Source of the DNA: JABDGR01 sp964561455
GTDB taxonomy: Bacteria; Verrucomicrobiota; Verrucomicrobiia; Opitutales; JABDGR01
Length of the DNA: 64,000 bases
NCBI GenBank assembly: GCA_964561455.1
Contig: CAZLPS010000011.1
Span: forward strand, 1-64,000
Reading direction: 5' to 3'
The translations under genes and the position numbers were made by a program. Below, in pieces: positions 1 to 12,100 of the stretch; the first letter of the stretch is position 1; the number at the start of each line of letters is the position of its first letter. The notes under the pieces were generated by a model. The model was not told where the DNA came from and did not search any database. It saw only the letters and a list, made by a program, of their open reading frames with translations.

Positions 1-52
1 ACACCAGGTTTTCATCCTGGCGACTGGGGTTCGAATCCCCAAGGGGACGCCA
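1..52 (+). tRNA. tRNA-Glu (UUC), 3' part
   Basis: The 5' end lies outside the window. An anticodon stem CCAGG/CCTGG (4-8, 16-20) encloses the seven-base loop TTTTCAT, giving anticodon TTC at 11-13. A T-arm with GGTTCGAATCC follows, then an acceptor strand GGGGACG and a genomically encoded CCA at 50-52. The 3' half closely resembles bacterial tRNA-Glu, which reads GAA/GAG. Confidence 0.93.
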
Positions 53-60
53 TTTACAGA

Positions 61-97
61 AAGCCCGCATCCTCAATAGGTTGCGGGTTTTCTTTTT
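61..97 (+). terminator. Rho-independent terminator of the tRNA
   Basis: CCCGCA (64-69) pairs with TGCGGG (82-87), and inside it CCT (71-73) pairs with AGG (78-80) around a CAAT loop. A T-rich run follows (88-97). It lies 9 bases after the tRNA CCA end, where a terminator for the tRNA transcript is expected. Confidence 0.8.
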
Positions 98-124
98 GAC
101 ACTTTCATCGAGTCAAACCCGCCG

Positions 125-162
125 AAAAAAATCGTCCGCCCAGACGAATATTGGGGCGGGCG
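125..162 (-). terminator. Rho-independent terminator of the giant gene
   Basis: Read on the minus strand, arms at 154-162 and 133-141 form a nine-position stem with one mismatch and a 12-base loop, followed by a run of seven T (the A run at 125-131). It begins about 30 bases past the TAA stop at 193-195, so it is the natural terminator of the giant minus-strand gene. Confidence 0.8.
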
Positions 163-192
163 AGATTTTGTCGTCCAAGGAATTCCGGGCGA

Positions 193-3100
193 TTAAGCTT
201 GGATGCCAGCCCCGGCCTTGTTGGCCTTCGCCAACGTGCGTTTGCGGCGCAATCCAAGCAGGAGCATTGTGCCACCAGCCAGGAGGCCCCACGTCGAGGG
301 TTCCGGGACCACCACAAACTCGAGTGACTGGCTGAGGCCACCGGTGTTGACGATTAAGAAGCGGCTCTGGCCAAAGTTGCTACCCGCGCCACCCGCCCAG
401 ACATCCAACGCCTTGAATTGACTCAGCGACAACTGGCCCAAATTTATGCCTTGCGCGGCCGTCATCAGGGTGTAGGTCGTTGGATGGGTGCCGTCGAAGA
501 AGCCCGTATCCTGGAAGTCGAAGTCCACTTCCGAGCCGGAGCCGACATAAGTAATATTGCCTTGCACCACAACCCGGTCAGACGTGGCCGTCGAGTTGGC
601 GCTGTTCAAGTGGAAGATGTTGATCGTGTTGTCCGGATTCCAGATGAGGTTGCCCGCAATCGTAAGCGTATCGAGCGCGGAAGCGGTGCCGATGCTGCGA
701 CCGGTGGAGCCAAAGTTGGCGTAGGTCATGGTCTCGTTGATGCCCGGGGCCGTCGTGCCGTCATCAATAACATCGGCATTAATGTTGCCATGGCCGCCGA
801 GATAGGTGCCAAAGCCGACGTTGACCACCGAGGCCACCTTGCCATTGACCACCAAGCCACCGTTGATGAGGTTAAGGGTGCCGGTGTTGGTGCTGTTCCC
901 CGAGAGCACCACGATGCCACCCGTGACAGTCACGCCGTCCGAAGTGCTGAAGTTGGTGTAAATGTTCTTGTACGTCGAGGTGTCGGTCAGAATCGAAACT
1001 GTCGCGCTGAACACGTTGGTGGAGCCAGTACCGCTGATGACATTGCTGTAAGTGGTGACGCCCTGCGAGAAGGCCTGGTTGATGTTCAGGGTGCCATTGT
1101 TGGCGATATTGCCCGGAATGGTGGGCGCATTGTTCAGATCACCGAAAGTAACCGTGCCATTGGCGCCAATATTCGTTCCACCGGCGTAGGTGTTATTGGT
1201 CCCATACAGATTCAAGGTGCCGGCGTTGACCGTGGTGGCCCCGGTGTAGGCCGCGTTGCCACTTAAGGTCATCGTGCTGTTGCCCACCTTAATCAGCGAG
1301 CCCAGGCCACTTAGGTTGCCCGAGAAGGACGTGTCACTGGCGTCGCCTTCCGTCAGGGCCACACCCGCCACGGTGCCGTTGGTATTGCTCAACGCGAGGT
1401 CCTTCGAGCCGTTCAACTCGGCAAACGTCACGCTGGTGACGGTCGGGCCAAAGGCGAGGTTGCCGTCCCCGATGTTATAGTTCACGGCGCTGTTCTGCAG
1501 GGCGAGAATGTTGTTCACCATTAGCGTGCCGCCGGTGATGTTGGTTTGGCCGACAAAGGTGTTATTCCCGCCCAGGGTGAAGGTACCCGTGCCCGCCTTC
1601 ACCAAATTGCCGTTGCCGGACAGGATGCCGGTGTATGTCGTCGAGGTGTTGTTGTTGCCGACCGTCAATCCGTTGGTCACGACCGCAGGAACAATCGAGG
1701 GCACCGCAAGGACCCCCATCGTCACGTTTCCGGCGCCAGCCAGGGAGCCGACGGTGCCGTTGAGGCCGCCGAGGTCCAGCGTTGCATTCGCCGCCACCGT
1801 GACGGCGGTGTTGCCCGGGAGGACATTGGCCGACATTTGCAGAAGCTTGCCGCCATTAATGTTCGTCGCGCTGGTGTAGGTCGTAATGGTGCCGTTCAAG
1901 GCCAGAGTGCCGTTGCCATTCAGATTCACCGGCTCAGTGGCATTGGTGGACGCCAAGGTGGTCTGGTTGCCCAAAATGAGGGTATCATTGGTGTCAACCA
2001 GCAGGCTGGTATTCGTGCCATTGATCGTTATGGTCCGGTTGGCCATCGTGACGTTGCCCGCGACTTCCAAGGTGGCCGCTGACGTGGAGTTGCCGAGGAT
2101 CAAAGCGCCATTGGGCGCACCGATGTTATTGTCCACCGCAATGCGCAAGGTGCCACCGGTAATCCGGGTTCCACCGAAGTAGGTATTGTTGCCGCTCAAC
2201 ACCAGCGTATTGGTGCCGCTCTTGGTTAGGGCGAGCTCATTGAGCGTGCTGACGGTCAGGTTGCCATTGCCAGCGCCCAAGAGACCGCTGAAGGTGTGGG
2301 TGCTGTTGGTGGTGGCGTTGGTGTAGATAAGGGTGGAAATCGCGCCGCTGCCACCCACGATGGCGTTGTTGGCGCCAGTGCCGAGTACGTTGAAGTTACC
2401 CACCGTCAGATTCGAAATGCCCGAGACGTTGCCCAGCACGACCAAGCCACTGCCAGTGCCGCCATCACCCAGATTCAAAGTCGAGCCCAGCGGCAAACGG
2501 CTGCTGCCGCCGGCCAGGACGAGGGTACCGCCGCTAACATCCGTAGTCGTCAAGTTGGTGCCGGACGCCGTCAGGGTCAGCGTGCCGTTGCCAGTCTTCG
2601 TCAAGGTGGACAACCCACCGGTGCTGTCGAGCAGGCTGCCCGTAAGGACCAGGCTGCCGTTCGCCACATTGAGCGTCAGGCTGTGGGCCATCGTCGTGTT
2701 CCCGGTGCCGAACGTGAGATTGTTTGTGCCCAGGAAGGTGAAGTTGCCATTCCACGCATAGGTATTTGCTCCCACCAGGGTCTTGGCGGCACCGCTCGTG
2801 TTGTCAATAGTTCCGCCGTTAATCACCACGGCGCTGGTGCCGAAGGCCGTGGCGTTATTGATGTCGAGGGTGGCGGGTGAGTTCAGCGTGAGGGTGCCGT
2901 TCGTGGTATTGTTACCGGCCAGCACCAGCGTACCCTGATTAATGACCGTCGGCCCATTATAGGAATTATTTCCGGTGAGGATCATCGTGCCATTGCCCAC
3001 CAGCGTGATACCCTTGTCACTGGTGCCGGACACATTTCCGCTGATCGTAAAGGTCGAACTCGCGGCGATGTTCGCGGAGAGCGTGCTGTTGGTCGTAATG

Positions 3101-6100
3101 ACCACCGGCGCGCTGATGGTGTCATTGCCTTGGGCGACGATGAGACTGGCGATATTGCCGCTGCCGTTATCAATGGTCAGGCTCCCACCCGTGCCTTGGG
3201 CAATATTGAAGGGGTTGGAGCTAAAGTAAGTCAGGCTGCCCACGATCCGGCTGCCATCCAAAGTAATGGTGCTGGCGCTCGACGTAATGCCGTCGCCGAA
3301 GGTTATCGCGAACGCCGGGCCGGTGCCGCTCGGGGGCAGTGTGGTCTCGCTCGAGCTCGGGGTCACAAAGCTCCAGAAGGTGGCATTGCCCCAAGATCCG
3401 CCCTGGGTGCGAATCCACTGGTTCGGCGCGAGGGTGCTGCCAATTTGCACCGTCACATTATTGCCACTGACCGCGAAGTTGTAACTGAAGTTGCCAAACG
3501 CCGGCTTGTTGTCCCAGACGAAGTTGGAGACATTGGCCACCCCGTCCAGCGAAGTAATAATCGTATAGGTGTTGGAACTGAATACCGGATTGCCGTTGGA
3601 CTGGAACAAGTCCACCTTCACAGCGCTGCCGCCAAAGTCATTGGACGCGGTACTGGTGAGGTGGATCTGGGCGGGGTTAAAGCCAGTATCCAGGACGACC
3701 GGCAGGAACGCGCCACTGGCCATGCTCAGCGAGCCATTGATGGTCATGTTGGATACCGAGGAGCCGGTGAAGATGCCGGGTTGCAGGGTGCCACCGGTGA
3801 GGACGTTGACGTCGGCATTAATTATGGTCGTTCCGTTGCCCTGAAGGGTGCCGCCCGTGTTCACCGTGATGTTCACGCCGCCAATCTGCGAACTAACTTC
3901 AGTGATCAACTTGGCGCCATTGTTGACCACAATGTTGCGGTTAAGGTTATTGCTGAAGGTGTCCAAGGTGCCATTGGTGACGGAGATCGTCCCGCCCGTG
4001 AACGTGGAATTCGGATTTTGCTGGCTGCCCAAAACCACCGTGGTGTTGGAAATGGAGGTATTGCCCTTGAATGAGTTGATGACTGTCTTGCTGTCAGTCC
4101 CAATGGCAATCTGACCACCGCCACTGTAGGACACCCCGCCGTCCGCCGCGCCACCAAGGCCCGCGTCCGTGGAAAGGTTTTCCGTAATGGTGATGTTGTG
4201 GCCACCGGTGTTGATGGCCAGTCCGCCCGCTGAAATATTTGCATTCGTGACATTGCCGAAGAAGTTCGTGCTGTCGCCGGCGGCGATGAGCACGCCACCA
4301 TTGGCGAAGAAGGTGCCCGTGCCCGCACCACTGCTGCCGATGTTGCCGGTGACCAGCGTCGCGCTGCCAGCCGTGCCGTTGCCGAGGACGTAGGTGCCCG
4401 CACCCGCGCCGGTGCCAACCAGGGACAACGCCAGGCTGCCATTGACGCCGGCAAGATTCATCGTGCCGCCGGTTTGGGTCACATTGCCATTCGTGCCACC
4501 GGAATTCATCCGCAGGTCATTGGCCGTGATGTTGGCGTTGCCCGAGAGATTCAAAATGCCGTTGCCAGCCGTGCCGACCACTAATTCGCCGTTGGTGATC
4601 ACGACACTGTTGCCGCCCAGATTCAGGTTGCCGCCAGCACCGACCGTGATGGCCGGAGTCGTGACGGTGGCGACGTTAGCCGTGATGGTGGCATCGTTCA
4701 CGAAAGTCACCAGGCTGTTGACATTCAAGCGGGCCGTGGTAGCCGCCACGTTATCCATGGTGAAGGTGCTGCCGCCAAAGAGCAGGCGGCCTGCGCCGGC
4801 CGTGGCAAGGGTAAAGCCACCGGCGTTAAAGTTGCCGTCCAGCTCAAGATTGCTGGTAACATTTGCCTGGGTGACAATTGAATTCGCCGCCAGAGTAACC
4901 GTCCCGGTGCCAAAATTAAGCGACTTCGTGCCGCCGAAGGTAAAGCCACCGTTCAGCGTGATCGGGTTATTGCCGGCCAGTGTCATCGAATTGCCACTGT
5001 TGTTGATCAGCGTTCCGGCGGAGAGGGTTCCGTTCACCACTGTTCCATTGACGACGACGGCCGTCAAAACTGTGCCGTTGGCCAAGCCCGTGGCCGTACC
5101 ATTGGGCAGGTTTCCGTTGACAACCGTGCCATTGACCAAAACGCCATTAAGGCCAAGCGTGCCGGTGCTGAGTACCGACGGATTATTGAGGTTCACCGTG
5201 CCGTTATTGAGTATGAATCCACCCGTGAAGGTATTATTCGCGCTGTTCAAGGTCAGGGTTGAATTGGAGTTGTTCTTGGTCAACGAGGCCGTACCAACAA
5301 TGTTGGCAGAAAGCGTAACATTGCTGGTGCCGTTGACCAAAATGGAGGTGGGCGAGAAGTTGCCGCTACCGGTCACGTTGACATTGGTGCCGTTAAAGTC
5401 CGCCGCGCCCGTGCTGGAGTTGCCGGCACCGACGGTGATAACACTGTTGCCCGTGCCAATCAGGCCTGCGGCCAGATTGCCATTCAAATTCAAGGAACCA
5501 TTCGACACCACCAAATTGCCCGTAAAGGTGCTCGTGCCATTGAGAGCCAGGGTGCCCGGCCCCGTAACCGTCAGGGTGGACACATTGCCGGCCCCAATGG
5601 CGCCGCCGAGGGTGAGGTTGCCGTGCGCCACATTGATGGTCAAGGCGGTGGTATTCAGCGTCACCGCGCCGGAGCCAAGATTCAGATCATTGCTGCCGAC
5701 GAAGGTGAAGTTGGAATTCAGGAACAAGGGGTTGTTCGTGCCAATCGTCACCGCGCTGCCGCTGGTGTTGTCCAAATTGCCACCGTTCAAGGTGAAGACA
5801 CTGGAACTGGTGCCCAACGGCGAGGCCGTGCCATTGCCGCCGGCGTTGATGTTCAAGTTGCCACCCTGGAGGACGAAGCCACCCGAGAAGGAGTTGTTGC
5901 CGGAGAGCGCCAGCGTGCCACCACCATTGGTTTCCGTGACGGTCGCCGCGGCGCTTTGGGCGATATTGCCGCTCATGGTCAGCGTCGTGTTAACTGGGAT
6001 GGTGATGCTCAAGCCGCCGGCATCAATTTGCGAATTCGCTCCAATGGTGACGTTGCCCTTGTTAAGGGTGATCGTGCTGGCGTTGCCCCCGTTACTGAAG

Positions 6101-9100
6101 TTGATGAAGTTGCCCGAGGTGCCGATGATGTTGTAGGGGTTGGGGCTGGTAAACGTCAGACCGGCGAGCTGCGGCGTGACATCCAGGGTCACGTTGGCCA
6201 GAGCCGGGTTAAAGGCCGGGAAGGTGGCAATCACGCCCGTGTTCCCCGCGCCAACACCCGCCTCGCCCGAGAACCAATTGTTCACGTTGCTCCACAGGCC
6301 GTCGTTCGTGATGAACCAGCTGAAGGCCGGCGGCACCACCGCAATGTTGACATAGAGATAATCCGAGGCGCCGGCATTTGTCACCCCGAAGAAGTAGACA
6401 TCGCCCTGCACCGCGTTCGTGACGTTGGCGCTGGACAACTGGGTGAGATCGGCGCCAATTGTGCCGGCCAAGTTGCCGGAGAATTGGAACAGGTTGTAGT
6501 GGCCCGTGGTGTTCCAAGGCGCATTCAAGTTGGTGGCGACGTTGGCCGAACCGTTGAAGGTGTAGAAGTTGAAGGTCAGGTTGGAACCCAGGGTGAGGGC
6601 GTTCGGGTTCGAAACCACAATGCCGTTATACATGTCCGTGGTGCCAAGGGCGATATTCCCCGGGACCGGGTTAAACGTATAGCTCAGCAGGCTGTTGGAG
6701 ATATTGAGGCCGCCGACCGTGAGATTGCTGGCCACATAATTGCCACCGACGTTGGCGGGGCCGCCAATGATGGTCGTGCCGCCGGCGCCGTCAGACACCA
6801 CATTGAAGCCCGGTGAAATGCCGCCTTGCGCCATCGTTACCGTGCCGCCAATGCTGCCACTGCCATAGATTGCCGAGGCCGGGCTGATCAAGGTTACGGC
6901 CGTGTTGCCCAAGCTGCCCGTAACCGCCAACTTGCCGTTGGCCACCGTGGTGTTGCCCGTGTAGGTGTTCGTTCCGGCCATTACCCATGCCGTGCTGCCG
7001 TCCTTGACGACATTGGTGGAAGTCTGGGCGTTATCGCCAACGGAAGGCGTCAGGGTGTTCACCCCGCTATGGGCGCCCGTCAACGTTAACGTTGGGGAGA
7101 CGGCGGAGTTGGTCACCACCAAGGCCCCTACCCCCGTGAAGTTGATGTCGCCCGTGGTTTCGGCGTCAATGATGGCGCCCCCGTCGCTGGTGCTGTTGCC
7201 GAGTTGGAAGAGGCGGTTTGAATTAAAGCCGCTACCATTGAAGGTGACAGTGGCACCATTGAGCACGAAGTTGCTGGCGTTATTGTTGCTGGCACCGATG
7301 GCGCTGTTGTTGCCGCCGTTGGCGAGGCCGCTGAGCAGAATCGCGCCGCCATCAACTTCGGTGTATCCGGTATACGTGTTGGCGTTTTGGTTCAAGACGA
7401 GCGTCGTGGACGTAATCAAATCCTGCACGCTGCCATTGCCGGCGATATTGGTGACCGGGGTTGCCGCCGCGATTTGGGCGACATTGCCGCCACTCAGCAT
7501 GGCGGTCTCATTGATGGCCGCAATCGGATTGACGTCGAAGCGCAACAGGCCATTGTCCACCATAAAGCCGGCCGTCGTATGGATGCCCAGCGGCGCATTG
7601 GTGACCACGCCGTCGCCCACTTGCAGAACTGCGCCAGGGTTGATCTGCGTGATGTTCGAATAGCTGTGAGCGCTGCCCGTTTCAATAAAGGTGCCGTTGG
7701 CAACGAGCAAGCCGATTGCCCCGCCACCCGTGATGTTACCGCCAAACGTCGACGTGAGACCTGGCAGTCCGACGACGTACAAGTAATTGCCGGCCGTCGT
7801 GGTCGCGGCGTTCAAGGAGGTGCCTGCCGGACCATTCAACGAACCCAGGTTGAGGTTGCCTTGAGCATCGCGCGGTTGAACCGTAACGCCGGGGCCGAGA
7901 TTGACAATGGCGTTGGCAAACCCGTTTTGGTTGCCACCAGGACCGGCCGGGTCGAAGCGCAGGGAAAGAGGCAAATTGACGGTGCCATTGAACGGCGTCA
8001 GATTGCCGAGGATTTCGACAACCCCGCTCGTGAGGTTCATGGTCAAATTGCCATTGCCGGTCAACTGGAAGCCGCCGAAGCTGGAGATGGTGCCGCTGCC
8101 CGCGAAGAAGGTGGCGTTGGCACCGGCATCAATCTGCAGTTTCTGATTATTATTTGAGAATCCGCCGAAAGCGCCGCCGGTATCCAAGGTGGAAGTGCCC
8201 TTCATCTCGATGGTACCCGGACCAAACATGAGGCCGGAACCACCCGACCCGGTGATATGCACGCGAGAGTTGTCAATCAAGATGCCGCCACTATAGGTGT
8301 TAGACTGGGTGTTGGCCAGATTGTACGTGCCGCCACCGGTTATGATCAATTGGCCGGTGCTGCTGCCAGCATTGGCAATCTTGCCACCGAAGGTGAGAGT
8401 CGTCCCGGTGAGAATGTTAAATGTCGCGGTGGACGCGCCAGCGGTTCCGTTGCCAATTTGAATGCCGCGATTCGCATTCAGAGTCATATTAGCGCCAATG
8501 AGAAGCGCGCCACTGTTTATCGTGAGGGAGGTCGGATTGGCCTGGGCCGGAATCGAGCCCAATTGCAGATCGCTGGTGATGGCCACGCCGCTGGTGATCG
8601 TATTGGTGGTGCCGCCGTTGATGATAAGATTGCCGGTAATGTTGCCCGCATTGCTGCCGGCGCTGAGCGTCAGCACGCCATTGCCAATCTTGGTGAGATT
8701 CCCTTTGCCGCCGCGGCCAATCGGGTTCGCCAGAGTGACATTATTGCCATTCGTGTCGAAGGTGGCATTCCCGTCCAAGAAGATGTTGAACTGCGAAAGG
8801 TCCGTCGGCGCACCCGGATTCCACTGCACGCCGCCGCCATTGATGTGAATGTCGCCCAAGCCCCAGTTGGTCAGGAAGGAGAATTGGATAAAGCCCTGAT
8901 TGATGATGGTGTTGCCCACAAAACCGGTGGCCGCGCTGGCGTTCAAGCCCGTCAGCGAGAGATTGCCGCCGCCCGTCTTGGTGACATTGGCGGTGCTGCC
9001 GGCGCCAATGTTGCCGCCCAGCGTGACCGTCAAACCCGTGGGGACGTTAAAGGTGGCATTCCCGCCGACAATGGAGATATTGCGCGTGTTGCCATTGAAC

Positions 9101-12100
9101 AGGGAGACGTCGCCCGTTGAGTTTGGAGCCCATTGCAGAGTGCCGCCAGCAAGGACGATTTTGCCGCCCGCGCCCAAGCTGTTCGCGTTATTGATGACCG
9201 TGGTGCCGGCGTTCAAGCTGGTCGTGCCCGTGTAAGTATTGTTGCCGAACAAGTCCACGATTCCGGCACCGACGACCGTAACATTGCCGTGCACGGAACC
9301 CGAGGCGTCGGAGATATTTCCACCCAAGGTGGTGGTGAAGGAATTCGTCACATTGATGTTCAGGCCGACGTTCTGCGCCAGGATCATCGGCGCGGAAATG
9401 GTGTGGTTACCGCCCTGGTCAAACACAATGGCCGCATTCCCGCTGTTGTTCATCGTCAGCGCGCCCGGCCCGGCGATGGTATAAGCATTGGGGCCGGAGA
9501 AGGTGATGTTGCCCACGGTAAAGCCCGAGCCATCCACCGATACCGTGACGTTGCCATTGGCGGCCTGAATGGCGGGGAAGATGGCCAGCGCGCCGGGGCT
9601 ATTCGGCACCACGCCGGTATTATTATCCCAAAGCAAATTGTTGCTCCAGTTGCCGGTAAGGCTCGTATTGCCCGTCCAATAGCCCTGTAATGGCGTGAAG
9701 GCGATCGTGACGGCGATGATATTTGTATTCGAAGCCAGCGGGGCAAAGCTATAGCCAAACCCGACTTGCGAGCCTGCGGCATTGAGGGCCCCGAAAGTTC
9801 CGGTGATGTTCGTGGGTTGGTCCATCTGGAACAGTGCATAAGTGCCGGTCGCGGTATACGGGGTCGTCGTGCCCAGCGAAACCAGGTTAAACAAACCGCC
9901 GGCGCTCGAGGTGTTCAGATTATTCAGAATGTGCAGAATGTCGGTGTTGAGGGTCGTGCCGACATAGGTGTGGTTCGAGCCGGTGTTGGGGTCCACTTCC
10001 ACGTTGAAGATGCCGCCGTTGCCGAAGGTGAAGTTGCCGACGGACATCGTGCCAATCACCCCATTGCCCGGGTTGATGGTGCCGCCGTTGGCCACAGTCA
10101 CCGTCTTGGCCGCAAAGCCGTTGTTTTGGATGTTGCTGAGGATACCGCTGCCGGTAACCAAAATATTCGAGTTAACCAACGTCCCGTTAACCTGGAACGT
10201 GCCATTGGAAACGGTGGTCAAGCCGGAATACTGCTGAACGCCTTCCAACGTCCAGGTGCCGGTCCCTGTCTTCGAGAGCGAAGTTTGGCCCGCACCGTCG
10301 TCCACAAAGATGGATTGCATGTCGGCGACGCCATTGCCCGTCAGCGTCAGATTCTCGGGCACATGCTGGCCGCTCACACCGACGTTGCCAGGATTGGACA
10401 TGATGAGGGCGCCGGTGCCAGAGGCGTCAAAGAAGCCGCCGTTCGGCGTGAGGGTGAACAAGCGGTCGCTGCTGCCGCCAGCGCCGATATATTGCAGGGT
10501 GCCGCCGTTGAAGAGGAGCGCAGAAGCGAGAGTCGAGGCGCCACCGATGCTGCTGGGCTGGTAGGCATTACCGATAAAGTTGGTCTGCACTGTGCCCGTA
10601 GTCATGATTGTGGCGCCGGTATAGGTATTGCTGCCATTAAGGGTCAGGATGCCCGAGCCGCGTTGCTCGACGGAACCGGTGCCGGTGATGAGATTGATGA
10701 CGTTGTAATTGTCACTGCGGTTGAACGCCAGGTTGGAAATGACATTGACCACGGTGGAATTGCCGGTGACAGGGTTAAAGCCCAACTGGCCGGTTTGGCC
10801 GCCGTTGCCAATTTGCAAGGTGCCCTGTGCGACGGTCGTATTGCCCGTCCACGTGTTGGCATTGGTCAGCGTCCAAGTGCCATTGCCCGCCTTGGTGATG
10901 CGAATAGTTGTGTCATCCACAATGACGCCGTTGTAGGTGCTGTTGAGGCCAAGGGTGCCGATGATGGCTGTATCCGTGGTGTTGCCGGCGCCAAAGAGTG
11001 TGCTGGAGGTGCCCCCGCGCACGTCGCCGAAGTAGAAATTGCCACCGATGCCGAAATTGTACGTCAAGGAGCCGCCATAAGTGGTGGCATTGCCGAAGTC
11101 GTAGATGGCATTCGGGCTGGCGAAGCTCGACAGCACGGTCGGCAGGGAGAGGGTGCCATTGGCGTTGGCAATCAAACCGGTGTTATTCGAGGGGCCGATT
11201 CCGCCGACGTACGTAGTGGCGCTGCCGTTATTGCGGATACTCGGATCCACCGCTGAGCCCACCGGGCTCGTGTAGGTAATCGTGCCATTGAATCCCGCCC
11301 AATTGCCACTGACCGAGTAGACTGGACTGCCCGTGGTGCCATACTGATTGCGGAAGATTACGTTGCTGCTCGTGCTGGACACGTTGCCGCCGAACGCGTT
11401 GTTCGACTGGCCGTTGCGGTCGGGAATAAGGATGCTCGTGTTATTGCTGCTCGTCGTGCTCGGCTGGATGATAAGATTCACCACATAAGCGCCGGACTGG
11501 GTACCGTTGAGGTAGATGCCCGCGCCATTTCCTTGCAGGATGACGGATCCGGTACCGAACCCGGTGAAGCCGCCGAGATTCGCCGCGACGAGGAAACCTT
11601 GCTGAACAATCCAGTTGCCCGAATACGGTGAGGACCCCGCATTGCCCGTCAGATTGCCCAAGCCCGTCTTGATAATGAGACCGCTGCCCTGGAAGGTGAA
11701 GGCTGTCAAATTGTTCCCGGAAGCCACATTGATGGTGGAAGTACCGCCCAAGTTGTTGATGCTCATGTTGGAGCCCAAGGTTGGGCTGCCACCCGTGTCA
11801 AACAACGTCGAGCCGCTAACCAAGTTGATGTAACTATTGAGCGCTGTGGGATTGCGGCCCAGGGCGTTGGTGGAATTGAAGGCGAGCGTGGCACCGTTGC
11901 CGACGAAGTAGTTCCCCGTGTAATTGCTCGTGGCATTGCCGCCGGCGCTATTGCCCGTCAAAGCCAGGGTGCCGTTGCCGGAAACCGCCATGTTGCCGGT
12001 GCCAACCATGCTGCCACCAATGGTCAGCGTGTTCTGGGTGACATTAACGTCAAAATCCGTATTGCCCACGGTAAACACACCGCCACCGAGGTTCAAGTTG

